Source: an uncultured Moraxella sp. | GTDB taxonomy: Bacteria > Pseudomonadota > Gammaproteobacteria > Pseudomonadales > Moraxellaceae | Direction: 5' to 3' | Length of the DNA: 55,939 nt | NCBI GenBank assembly: GCA_943908425.1 | Contig: CALTTC010000013.1 | Coordinates: 1-55,939 of the forward strand | In this document: piece after piece, positions 42,378 through 50,044 of the stretch | Layout of the letters: every line of letters begins with the position of its first letter | How positions within the stretch are numbered: the stretch's first letter is position 1 | Translations under genes and position numbers: made by a program | The notes under the pieces: model-generated | The model's input: the letters and a program-made list of their open reading frames with translations, nothing else | What the model was told of the DNA's origin: nothing | Databases searched by the model: none

Positions 42378-42827
42378 ATGGAATTTTTAAAAAGTATTTT
42401 GCGTAGTCTGCCGCTTGAGACGCTAAGTGATATTTTGGCGCGCGTGGTGTTTTGGTGGATTCGCCTGACTAAGGGCGCATCAGAGGATGTGCTGGCACAG
42501 TATACTTATGTTGGTAGTGCGCTCCTTGTGCTGGCACTTCTTGCCATTATCGCGAAGTGTTTGCCACGATTTTTACGCGGATTTATGTGGGTGGTGTGGG
42601 CAATCTCGGCGGCACTTTTATTGACGCCAGCGCCAGTACTTGGCGATGCAGGAGGCAATGCGCCAGCAATCATCGCTGCCTTGCACGCTTTATTAATGGG
42701 TGAGCCAAAATTGGCGCTAGTAGCATTTTTGCCAGTCTTGGGGGTGATGACGGCATTCTTATTTATTGGGGCAATATGGCAGTTTATTAAAGCAACGCTT
42801 AAAAAGCCCGCTAAAGCTAATGCCTAA
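42378..42827 (+). CDS. Unknown inner-membrane protein
   Basis: 149 residues with GGATAAG ribosome site. Amphipathic N-terminus (MEFLKSILRSLPLETLSDILARVVFWW), then three or four hydrophobic segments (VGSALLVLALLAIIA, GFMWVVWAISAALLL, LALVAFLPVLGVMTAFLFIGAIW) and a basic tail (KATLKKPAKANA). A Gly-rich DAGGNAP loop lies mid-protein. No family recognised. Upstream of rpsF but separated from it by a strong promoter. Confidence 0.7.
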   Translation: MEFLKSILRSLPLETLSDILARVVFWWIRLTKGASEDVLAQYTYVGSALLVLALLAIIAKCLPRFLRGFMWVVWAISAALLLTPAPVLGDAGGNAPAIIAALHALLMGEPKLALVAFLPVLGVMTAFLFIGAIWQFIKATLKKPAKANA

Positions 42828-42845
42828 CACCTTGGTAAAAAACCC

Positions 42846-42873
42846 TTGCTTTTTGTTTGATTTTATATATAAT
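42846..42873 (+). promoter_or_regulatory. Promoter of the rpsF-rpsR-rplI operon
   Basis: TTGCTT at 42846-42851 and a perfect TATAAT at 42868-42873, spacing 16 bp. Transcription should begin near 42880, leaving a ~75-base leader. Confidence 0.65.
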
Positions 42874-42900
42874 AGTTAGATTGTAATAACTAAAATTATT

Positions 42901-42950
42901 ACTCTCCTTGCTGTTGCCTTAGGCAATGGCTGTTTTAATCCGTAAGGAGT
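42901..42950 (+). promoter_or_regulatory. S6:S18-type autoregulatory leader of rpsF
   Basis: ACTCTCCTT (42901-42909) pairs with AAGGAGT (42944-42950), which is the rpsF ribosome site. Inside, GCTGTTGCC and GGCAATGGC (42910-42930) form a 9-bp hairpin with loop TTA. The 3' side between stems is an unpaired stretch containing CCG (42940-42942). This outer stem, hairpin and CCG bulge match the known S6:S18-binding motif that mimics 16S rRNA and lets S6:S18 repress its own mRNA. Confidence 0.65.
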
Positions 42951-42954
42951 CTAT

Positions 42955-43353
42955 ATGAGACATTATGAAGTGGTGCTGCTTGTGCATCCAGACCAAAGCA
43001 ACCAAGTTGCCGATATGGTAACGCGTTACAGAACGCTAGTAGAGGACAATGGCGGTAATAACCATCGTCTAGAAGATTGGGGTCGCCGTCACTTGGCATA
43101 CCCAATCAATAAAGTGCACAAAGCGCATTATGTGCTACTAAACATTGAGTGTAACGACGAAACGCTAACCCAGCTTGAAGAGCTATTCCGTTACAACGAT
43201 GCGATTTTGCGTAGCCTTGTGATTCGTCGTGATGAAGCCATCACCGAAGAATCTGCCTTGAAAAAAGAAGCAGAAGAAAAACGCAGACGTAAAGACAGCC
43301 GCCGTGCTGAAGCCACTCGTCAAGACAGCAGTAGCGAAGCCGCTGAAGCGTAA
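42955..43353 (+). CDS. rpsF: 30S ribosomal protein S6
   Basis: 132 residues. Starts MRHYEVVLLVHPDQSNQV with the RRHLAYPIN motif (here GRRHLAYPINKVHKAHYVLLNIE) and FRYNDAILRSLVIR, then an acidic/basic tail typical of gammaproteobacterial S6, here rich in Lys, Arg and Glu and ending SSSEAAEA. Binds 16S rRNA together with S18 in the platform. AAGGAG ribosome site lies within the leader stem. Confidence 0.97.
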   Translation: MRHYEVVLLVHPDQSNQVADMVTRYRTLVEDNGGNNHRLEDWGRRHLAYPINKVHKAHYVLLNIECNDETLTQLEELFRYNDAILRSLVIRRDEAITEESALKKEAEEKRRRKDSRRAEATRQDSSSEAAEA

Positions 43354-43373
43354 TTATTATTTAGGAGAATTCA

Positions 43374-43601
43374 ATGGCACGTTTTTATCGCCGTCGCAAA
43401 TTTTGTCGTTTTAGTGCTGAGGGTATCAGCCATATTGACTACAAAGACACTGAGCTATTAAAGCAATATATCAGCGAAAATGGGAAAATTACCCCAAGTC
43501 GTATTACAGGCACTTCAACCAAATACCAACGTCAGCTAGCAACGGCTATCAAGCAAGCACGTTATTTGGCGTTGTTGCCTTACACTGACAACCACAACTA
43601 A
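43374..43601 (+). CDS. rpsR: 30S ribosomal protein S18
   Basis: 75 residues. Pattern MARFYRRRKFCRFSAEGISHIDYKD, LKQYISENGKITPSRITGT, QRQLATAIKQARYLALLPY is canonical. TTAGGAGAA ribosome site 20 bp after rpsF. No primosomal priB lies between, unlike in E. coli. Confidence 0.97.
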   Translation: MARFYRRRKFCRFSAEGISHIDYKDTELLKQYISENGKITPSRITGTSTKYQRQLATAIKQARYLALLPYTDNHN

Positions 43602-43615
43602 CCAAGGAGAGACAA

Positions 43616-44092
43616 ATGCAAGTTATTCTACTACAGCGTATCGTCAATCTTGGTAAACTTGGCGAGACTGTCAATGTAAAGGCCGGTTATGGTCGTAACT
43701 TTTTGGTTCCGCAAGGCAAGGCTTTACCTGCTACTAAGGCTAACTTAGAAAAGTTTGAGGCACGCCGTGCTGAGCTTGAAGCAGAAGAAGCTAAAGAATT
43801 AGCCAATGCTAAACAACGTGCTGAAGCGCTTACTGATGTGAACGTAATTATGCGTGCTAAGTCTGGCGACGAAGGTAAATTGTTTGGTTCTATTGGCGCG
43901 CGTGATATCGCCGATGCCTTGACCAAATCAGGTCTAGAGGTTGATCGCTCTGAAGTGAAAATGCCTGATGGCGCTTTCCGCCAAACTGGCGATTATAACG
44001 TTACCATTCAATTACATCACGATGTTGATGCTAATATTTTGGTAACAATTCTATCAGAAGATGCCGAAACTGACGATCAAGACGACGAATAA
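43616..44092 (+). CDS. rplI: 50S ribosomal protein L9
   Basis: 158 residues. Opening MQVILLQRIVNLGKLGETVNVKAGYGRNFLVPQGKAL is the L9 N-domain; a long connecting helix rich in Glu/Ala follows, then the C-domain (FGSIGARDIADALTKSGLEVDRSEVKMPDG). The tail is acidic (EDAETDDQDDE), about 10 residues longer than in E. coli. AAGGAG ribosome site; terminator directly after. Confidence 0.97.
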   Translation: MQVILLQRIVNLGKLGETVNVKAGYGRNFLVPQGKALPATKANLEKFEARRAELEAEEAKELANAKQRAEALTDVNVIMRAKSGDEGKLFGSIGARDIADALTKSGLEVDRSEVKMPDGAFRQTGDYNVTIQLHHDVDANILVTILSEDAETDDQDDE

Positions 44093-44111
44093 TCCAGCGT
44101 TTATCGTTTAT

Positions 44112-44146
44112 ACCCCTTGTAGGCTAGACTTGCAAGGGGTTTTTTA
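44112..44146 (+). terminator. Intrinsic terminator of the rpsF-rpsR-rplI operon
   Basis: ACCCCTTG and CAAGGGGT form an 8-bp stem around a 13-base loop, followed by six T's, 20 bp after rplI. Confidence 0.9.
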
Positions 44147-44457
44147 TGATGGATTTTACAAAACACTCGGATTAAAAAACGTTCTTGATGGGCTAAGCTT
44201 TACCACAATAGTTTACCAGCCTATGGCAACCTGGGGGCGAGCGCAAAACTAGCTTTGTCAGAGGTTTGATTTGCTTAGTCTAACCATAGGCAATATTAAA
44301 CACTTGGTTAAGTTAGGTACGTATTTCACCCAATCTCTCTTGATTGATAAAAGTTATACTGGCGAGTATTTTTAATATAAAAGCGGTGTTTTATTTAGAT
44401 GCGTATTATATTTGACTTTATCTGATTGTGGTACTTGATGATAACGAAGTAGTATTA
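44147..44457. other. 311-bp non-coding gap after rplI
   Basis: AT-rich; no supported gene or clear promoter. A frame running out of the end of rplI across 44140-44252 is open but has no start or family signal. Confidence 0.4.
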
Positions 44458-44553
44458 ATGTTTATTTATCTTATTATTTTAACGGTTTTAATCTTGATTT
44501 TCTGTCAATTACCCCTATCATTAGTTCATATTCTTAATAACCAACCGCTATGA
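44458..44553 (+). CDS. 31-residue hydrophobic micro-protein, coupled to the next gene
   Basis: ATG at 44458 opens a 31-codon frame, MFIYLIILTVLILIFC then QLPLSLVHILNNQPL, a single strongly hydrophobic helix with a short polar tail. Its TGA overlaps the ATG of the 322-residue gene (ATGA at 44550-44553). That downstream gene has no visible ribosome site, so coupling through this small frame is plausible. A GAAG lies ~12 bases before its ATG. No family recognised. Confidence 0.45.
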   Translation: MFIYLIILTVLILIFCQLPLSLVHILNNQPL

Positions 44554-45518
44554 CGACTAAAAATTACCGCTACAATTACGCCGCTTCTACCCCCAAGGCT
44601 CTTCCAATAAATTCACTTGCGTCCGAAGATAATGCTGGACATAGCGACCACTGGGCATTGCTGGGGGCGGATAGCAATACATTGCAAAGTTGGCTTGCTA
44701 AGTCATTAGAGGGGGCTACCGCGCCACTTGGCTTAGGAGATAATAAAACTTGTGATGAGTATTTATTGGTTGCGAGTAATGATAGTTGTCATATTAAGCA
44801 GATTTTTGCCTTACAAGATGGCAAGCCTAGCCAATTACTCAATGTTTTTCCGGCGGTGAATAGCCCCTATGGGCTCGTGTGCCAAATTGAGCAGGCAACC
44901 GTGTGTCCCAACACCCAAGACGCGGTATTGACTCTTAAGACAGAAGACGGCACTAACATTTATGCTTTTGACCAGTTGTATGCAATCAACGGTTGTCACT
45001 ATAAGCCAGCGACATCGTATTATGTGAATTTTAGTGCTTGGGCTTACAATTTAGCGCCGAGTGCTCAAGATGAGATAATTTTGGTAGAAGACCCTGAAGC
45101 AATTCGCTACCATCGGGCGTTTAATGACATTATTGCCAAAAATAATGGCAAAACCCCAGCTGATTTACAAGCACAAATCAAAGCTTGGCAACCCGCTGAT
45201 GATGTACCGCTTGCCCCTGTGGAGATTAATCTTGGGCAAAGCTGTATTTATTTGTTTGGCGAAACCTACGCGCAAGAAGATGAGGCGTGGTGCCAAGGAC
45301 AAGTGCTAGGCAAATCAACCACGCAATTTTTTGGACAAGAGATTATTTTATTTGATGTCGTTATTTTGCGTGAGGCAGAGAGTGCGCCATTTGTGGTGCG
45401 GATCGCAAGTCTTGCCAATGTCGTAACCTCGGCTATCGCTGTACAGGATTATGTGCAAGCGAATATTTGGTTGCAAGCGGCAATTTATCCACAAACTCAA
45501 AAATCTACCATTAAATGA
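44550..45518 (+). CDS. Unknown 322-residue soluble protein
   Basis: No signal peptide or membrane segment; acidic and rich in Ala, Asn, Gln and aromatic residues. Notable stretches: DHWALLGADSNTLQSWL near the start, YAFDQLYAINGCHYKP and YYVNFSAWAYNLAPSAQDE mid-protein, EDPEAIRYHRAFNDIIAKNNGKTPADLQAQI, and SCIYLFGETYAQEDEAWCQGQVLG. I do not recognise the family. It has no Shine-Dalgarno site; its ATG overlaps the stop of a 31-codon hydrophobic frame. Convergent with the next gene, 11 bp apart. Confidence 0.75.
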   Translation: MTTKNYRYNYAASTPKALPINSLASEDNAGHSDHWALLGADSNTLQSWLAKSLEGATAPLGLGDNKTCDEYLLVASNDSCHIKQIFALQDGKPSQLLNVFPAVNSPYGLVCQIEQATVCPNTQDAVLTLKTEDGTNIYAFDQLYAINGCHYKPATSYYVNFSAWAYNLAPSAQDEIILVEDPEAIRYHRAFNDIIAKNNGKTPADLQAQIKAWQPADDVPLAPVEINLGQSCIYLFGETYAQEDEAWCQGQVLGKSTTQFFGQEIILFDVVILREAESAPFVVRIASLANVVTSAIAVQDYVQANIWLQAAIYPQTQKSTIK

Positions 45519-45529
45519 GATGACTTAGG

Positions 45530-46018
45530 CTAAGGATAAGGTTTAAGTGTTAAGCGGTTTTGGTAGGCGGTTAAGGTAAGCTTTTGGCTGTCGCTACGCT
45601 CTAGCTTTTGGCTGCTGGCGATAATTGCCATCATCGTATCTTCAAAAGTGGTGGAGCAGTGCTCGTCAAGCTCGCGCTCAATTTCTTTAACGGCAAAGGC
45701 GCCCGTATCTAAATTATCAATATCTAGTGCGAGTTCAAATACGCCACAGTCATCAATATTCATATGCGCGCGGGCATTGGCAAGATCGCGAAAATCTAAT
45801 ATCACCAAACGATCGGTAGGAATGCCGTCAATCTCGCTTACCTGCCATACTTGTGATAAATGCTGAAAAACCGCCGATTGTCGCCCAAGGGCTAAAGAAT
45901 TATTAGGAGAAATTAAGCTGATATTATTATTTATTGGCTCTGGCGCATTGTCGTTTTGATGGCAAGCAAGTAGGGTAACGCTTAGGATAATCGGTAATAA
46001 AAATCGATAGACAGACAT
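45530..46018 (-). CDS. Putative lipoprotein of unknown function
   Basis: 162 residues from the ATG at 46018, which is preceded by AAGG; the frame is open upstream to 46198, but that part overlaps ccoS upstream sequence and lacks a signal. Residues 1-19 (MSVYRFLLPIILSVTLLAC) are a lipoprotein signal with lipobox LLAC. The mature part has WQVSEIDGIPTDRLVILDFRD, typical of META/HslJ-like 'W.v..i.G' strands, plus MNIDDCGVF and HCSTTFEDTMM with two cysteines. A META-like fold in the outer membrane or periplasm is likely but unproven. Confidence 0.72.
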   Translation of the reverse strand: MSVYRFLLPIILSVTLLACHQNDNAPEPINNNISLISPNNSLALGRQSAVFQHLSQVWQVSEIDGIPTDRLVILDFRDLANARAHMNIDDCGVFELALDIDNLDTGAFAVKEIERELDEHCSTTFEDTMMAIIASSQKLERSDSQKLTLTAYQNRLTLKPYP

Positions 46019-46212
46019 AACAAACCTTGTGGCGTGGTGGGGGTTGCCGATAACCAATAAATAGTGCCAGCAAATGTAGCATAAGTTGCTCGCAAATATG
46101 GTAATGGCGTTGTTGGCGTTTTGTAAATTTTTACTTACAAAAAAGCTTAAGGTGCACAGACAAGCCCTAAGTGATGTGCTAAAATAAGCCAATGCCAAAG
46201 TGGGGGTGGGTG

Positions 46213-46401
46213 ATGGGCAGTCTGTATTTTTTGATTCCGATTAGCTTAGTTTTTGCAGCCGTGGCGGTATGGGCGATTCGCTACGCCATTCGCACCAATC
46301 AATTTGATGATTTGGATAACGCCAAAGAGCAGATTATTTTAGATGACCGTCAAGCGCGGCGGACACAGCATAGCAGTGATGATGAGCGAGGCAAACAATG
46401 A
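46213..46401 (+). CDS. ccoS: Cytochrome cbb3-type oxidase assembly protein CcoS
   Basis: 62 residues from the ATG at 46213 (an upstream in-frame ATG at 46192 adds seven residues). Single membrane helix GSLYFLIPISLVFAAVAVWAI followed by the hallmark NQFDDLDNAKEQIILDD (family sGQFDDLe.p...iL.DD). Needed for maturation of cbb3 oxidase, a high-affinity terminal oxidase. The structural ccoNOP genes are not in the window. Overlaps the next gene by ATGA. Confidence 0.88.
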   Translation: MGSLYFLIPISLVFAAVAVWAIRYAIRTNQFDDLDNAKEQIILDDRQARRTQHSSDDERGKQ

Positions 46402-47216
46402 CGCCGATCGCCTTAATAACAGCGCTATTTATGATGGGGTTACTGGGCTCGCCGCATTGTTTGGGGATGTGTGGCGGGATTGTGACCGCCTTTGGTTTGT
46501 CGCTTGGGCAGGTGAGCGCGGCAAGAAAAAAAGGCTTAATTGCCACTTACCATTTCGGGCGTTTATGTAGCTATATGGCGCTTGGGGCATTAGCAAGTGG
46601 CTTTGGCAGTGCCTTATTGCAACCGTTTGCGATGAGCAAATTACCGCGGATAATGTTGGGGCTTGCGCTAATGCTAGTGGCGCTTATGCTACTTGGCTTG
46701 CCGATACTGAATCGGTTAGAGCGTGTGGGTGCAAGGCTTTGGCAGGTAATGGCGCCTTTACGGCAAAAAGTATTTCCCTTAACCACTTTCCCAAAAGCGT
46801 TGGGAGCAGGACTGTTGTGGGGTCTATTGCCTTGTGGTTTAGTGTATGGGGCAATTTTACTCGCGCTTAGCATATCTTTAAGTAATAATATAACACTTGC
46901 GGTGCTTGGCATGCTAGCTTTTGGTGTGGGGACGTTGCCAATGCTGGTCTTTGCCCAAGGCGTTGTGTTGTGGTTACAGCGTACTATACGCCGTTTTGCC
47001 TTGCGCAAGGTGAGTGGCACGATTCTACTACTGTCTGGCGTGTCGGTAATAGCGCCTATGTTGTTACCGCACGACCATCACAACCACCACGCGATGCCTG
47101 ATACTGTCCCTACTGCGCCGATGACCAATCATCACAACCACAGCGACACCACGCACCAACAGCCCATCATCATAGCTATTAAGCCAACTTGTGTGGTGAA
47201 ATTGTCCAAGTTGTAG
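46398..47216 (+). CDS. SafE/DsbD-like membrane transporter with His-rich tail
   Basis: 272 residues, six or more hydrophobic segments. The PF13386-type pattern is visible: GLLGSPHCLGMCGGIV at the start, YHFGRLCSYMALGALASG, then GLLWGLLPCGLVYGAI. Paired cysteines in helices one and four resemble DsbD and copper-handling relatives. The C-terminal tail from about residue 220 is exceptionally His-rich (HDHHNHHAMP, NHHNHSDTTHQQP), a likely metal-binding sensor or buffer. Coupling with ccoS supports a role in copper supply or redox control for cbb3 oxidase; substrate not proven. Confidence 0.85.
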   Translation: MTPIALITALFMMGLLGSPHCLGMCGGIVTAFGLSLGQVSAARKKGLIATYHFGRLCSYMALGALASGFGSALLQPFAMSKLPRIMLGLALMLVALMLLGLPILNRLERVGARLWQVMAPLRQKVFPLTTFPKALGAGLLWGLLPCGLVYGAILLALSISLSNNITLAVLGMLAFGVGTLPMLVFAQGVVLWLQRTIRRFALRKVSGTILLLSGVSVIAPMLLPHDHHNHHAMPDTVPTAPMTNHHNHSDTTHQQPIIIAIKPTCVVKLSKL

Positions 47217-47251
47217 TATGATAAGCGCTATTTTTATGAATAGAGTAGAGT

Positions 47252-48088
47252 ATGACCACCAAACAAGATATTCCTGTCGCTGATGCCACTATCGATGCCG
47301 ATAACCAAACGCAAGCCACTTTGCAACAGCCACCCTCTGCCCAAAGTGAGGGGGTGACCCATTTTGGCTATAAAACTGTGCCGACCGCCGACAAAGAGCG
47401 CAAAGTTGCCGAGGTGTTTAGTTCGGTGGCACAAAAATACGATATTATGAACGACTTGATGAGTTTTGGCATTCATCGTCTGTGGAAACGTACGGCGATT
47501 AAGCTGTCAGGCGTGCAAGCCGGACAACAGGTGCTGGACATTGCCGGTGGAACGGGTGATTTAGCCAAAGCCTTTAGCACTAAAGTTGGGCGTCTGGGCA
47601 AAGTGGTGCTTTCGGACATTAACCCCGATATGCTAGAGGTGGGGCGTACTCGTCTTATAAATGCTGGCTGTAGCAACGTGGATTTTGTGTTGGCTAACGC
47701 CGAAACCTTAGAACCATTTGCCGATAATAGCTTTGATTTGGTGACGATTAGCTTTGGGCTGCGTAATGTGACCGATAAAGACAAGGCGTTAGCGGCAATG
47801 TATCGCGTGTTAAAACCACAGGGGCGACTATTGATTTTGGAATTTTCTAAGCCAGAATTTGAACCGCTGTCCAAAGCTTATGATATGTATTCCTTTACCG
47901 CCTTGCCGTTAATGGGTAAATTGGTTGCCAATGATAGCGATAGTTATCAATATTTGGCAGAGTCCATTCGTATGCACCCCGACCAAGAAACCCTAAAATC
48001 AATGCTGGTCAATGCCGGTTTTGTGGATTGTGATTATCATAATTTGACAGGCGGTATTGTGGCGATACATCGTGGCTTTAAAAAGTAG
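47252..48088 (+). CDS. ubiE: Ubiquinone/menaquinone biosynthesis C-methyltransferase UbiE
   Basis: 278 residues. C-methylates the benzoquinol (and demethylmenaquinol) ring with SAM. An N-terminal extension of ~30 Thr/Ala/Gln-rich residues precedes the core: HFGYKTVPTADKERKVAEVFSSVAQKYDIMNDLMSFGIHRLWK, SAM motif VLDIAGGTGDLAKAF, DINPDMLEVGR, VTISFGLRNVTDKDKAL, LLILEFSKP and NLTGGIVAIHRGFK. Start ATG at 47252. ubiB follows after 318 bp; ubiJ, often between them, is absent here. Confidence 0.96.
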   Translation: MTTKQDIPVADATIDADNQTQATLQQPPSAQSEGVTHFGYKTVPTADKERKVAEVFSSVAQKYDIMNDLMSFGIHRLWKRTAIKLSGVQAGQQVLDIAGGTGDLAKAFSTKVGRLGKVVLSDINPDMLEVGRTRLINAGCSNVDFVLANAETLEPFADNSFDLVTISFGLRNVTDKDKALAAMYRVLKPQGRLLILEFSKPEFEPLSKAYDMYSFTALPLMGKLVANDSDSYQYLAESIRMHPDQETLKSMLVNAGFVDCDYHNLTGGIVAIHRGFKK

Positions 48089-48406
48089 GTTTTAATCGCT
48101 AAGGGTCAAGCATTTATTAAAATCCTGATACGGCAAGTTTTAGGTAATTTTATTTTTATAAATTTTACTTAGAGACATTTACTGTTTATGGATAGATAAT
48201 AAAACATTGACAAACCCTAGTTTTGGTAGTTCATTAGCCCTATTTGTTATTTAACATAATCAAAGTTTTACCATCAGCACAACCACTGCTGTAGCTGTTT
48301 TATAATAAAATGTTTTACGATGGTAACAAGCAAATAGGGTGCCACAAAAAACGGGCAAACGTGTCACTTTTTTGTGGGTTATTTTATTTTAAGTATAAGG
48401 TAGACT
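48089..48406. other. 318-bp gap between ubiE and ubiB
   Basis: No gene supported. Contains TTGACA at 48207 with no good -10 partner, a TATAAT at 48301-48306, and a perfect 10-bp inverted repeat CCACAAAAAA / TTTTTTGTGG (48342-48351 and 48368-48377) that could form a stem-loop just before the ubiB ribosome site. Its role, if any, is unclear. Confidence 0.45.
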
Positions 48407-50041
48407 GTGTTACTTTCTCACCGCCAACGACTTTGGCAGTTGTCTTGTATTGCTGCCAAATATCGCTTAGACAGCTATTTGCCTGAGACGGATGAGTTTC
48501 AGAGCATCAAACGGCTTATTCGCTTGCACCCTAAAAGCTTGGGCAAAAAGCCACAACCGCTTGGACTCAAGCACGCCATTGAGGCGATGGGTACGCTGTT
48601 TGTGAAATTAGGACAGCTGTTATCCACGCGCTCGGATTTACTGCCGTCAGAGGTGATTGCTGAGCTAGCATTATTGCAAGACAATGTCACCCCTTTTGCT
48701 AGTGAGCTTGCCATCGCAGAGATTGAGCGAGCGTTTGGCTTGCTGATAAGTGAGCTGTTTGCCCATTTTGAGCCAACGCCTTTGGCGGCGGCAAGCATTG
48801 CACAGGTGCATACCGCGAAGCTGTTAGATGGGCAAGCGGTGGTAGTAAAAGTGGTACGCCCTAACATTAGCGGACAGATTGAGCAAGATTTTGCTTTATT
48901 GGCAAGCTTTGCTGATTATGTGAGTGCTAGAGTTGAGATGGCGCGTGCGGTGAACTTGCCAGAGATTGTTGCTGATTATCGGCAAATTATGCTAAATGAG
49001 CTGGATTTGACTTTGGAGGCGGCGAACAGTGCCAAAATGCGCGCCAATTTTTTGGGCTCGCCACTGATTTATGTGCCCAAAGTCTACAAGGTGAGCAAAA
49101 CAGTGCTGGTTTCTGAGCGTATTTATGGCGTGCCTATCTCGCAAATCGCTACCCTTGATGCGCTAAATTATGATAGGGCAACCCTTGCTAAGCAGGGTTT
49201 GACGATTTTTTTTACGCAAGTGTTTTATCATAACTTTTTTCATGCGGATATGCACGCCGGCAATATTTTTGTGGAGACGATGCCCGATGGCAGTCCCGTT
49301 GCCAATCCCCGTTATGTGGGATTAGATTGCGCCATTATGGGTGAGCTATCGCCTTTTGATCAGCTGACGGTTGCCCGTATGTTGCTTGCGGTGATGAACA
49401 ATAACTTTGTGGCGCTAGTAGAGATTATGTTACAGGCAGGTTGGGTGCCACCAAGCGTTGATCAGTATGCTTTAATGCGTGATTTGACGCGCACGGTGTC
49501 GCCGATGATTGCCAAGCCGATGAGTGAGCTTGATTTTGCAGGTGTGCTGTATGCCATTTTGGCGATTGCGCGCCGTCATCATATGACGATACCGCCCCAG
49601 CTCGTGCTATTATTAAAAACCTTGGTGCACGTTGAGGGCTTAGGGCGTGATTTGTATCCAGAATTAGACATTTGGCAATTAGCAAAGCCGATTTTAAGCC
49701 GTTGGTTAAGTAGCTGTTTAGACCCCATAAAACATTGGCAGGACATCACCCAAAAATTACCCGAAACGCTTCTCGCGAGTAGTGAGTTGCCACGTTTGGC
49801 ATTTGCTGGCGTGCAAAGCTTGGCGCTGATGGGTGGACGCCAAGAGGCATTGTTGCGCCAGTTGGCATTGGTGCGCCAAGATATGCTAAACAGTCGGCGT
49901 TATGATTGGTTGGCGCTGATGGGGCTGTTATTGTGTGGTTTTGTGGGCTGGGGTTTGGTGCTAGTAACTGCCCAAGGTTGGCTTGCGGTGCCTTTTGTGT
50001 TACTTGGGTTATTGGTGTTAGTATGGCGACTTACGGTGTAG
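48407..50041 (+). CDS. ubiB: Ubiquinone biosynthesis atypical kinase UbiB
   Basis: 544 residues, GTG start 6 bases after AAGG. ADCK/UbiB protein-kinase-like fold. Visible: TLFVKLGQLLSTRSDLLP with the KxGQ motif that replaces the glycine-rich loop, PLAAASIAQVHTA (A-rich loop), VVVKVVRPNI with the ATP-site lysine, ELDLTLEAANSAKMR, HADMHAGNIFV (catalytic loop) and VGLDCAIMGEL (DFG equivalent). Two C-terminal hydrophobic helices anchor it to the inner membrane. Supports coenzyme Q synthesis through its ATPase activity. nadK follows after 3 bp. Confidence 0.94.
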   Translation: MLLSHRQRLWQLSCIAAKYRLDSYLPETDEFQSIKRLIRLHPKSLGKKPQPLGLKHAIEAMGTLFVKLGQLLSTRSDLLPSEVIAELALLQDNVTPFASELAIAEIERAFGLLISELFAHFEPTPLAAASIAQVHTAKLLDGQAVVVKVVRPNISGQIEQDFALLASFADYVSARVEMARAVNLPEIVADYRQIMLNELDLTLEAANSAKMRANFLGSPLIYVPKVYKVSKTVLVSERIYGVPISQIATLDALNYDRATLAKQGLTIFFTQVFYHNFFHADMHAGNIFVETMPDGSPVANPRYVGLDCAIMGELSPFDQLTVARMLLAVMNNNFVALVEIMLQAGWVPPSVDQYALMRDLTRTVSPMIAKPMSELDFAGVLYAILAIARRHHMTIPPQLVLLLKTLVHVEGLGRDLYPELDIWQLAKPILSRWLSSCLDPIKHWQDITQKLPETLLASSELPRLAFAGVQSLALMGGRQEALLRQLALVRQDMLNSRRYDWLALMGLLLCGFVGWGLVLVTAQGWLAVPFVLLGLLVLVWRLTV

Positions 50042-50044
50042 ACG

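Noticed and set aside
44061..44252. 63-codon frame from the end of rplI through its terminator
   Set aside because: Begins inside rplI in another frame and reads through the terminator hairpin; no domain signal.
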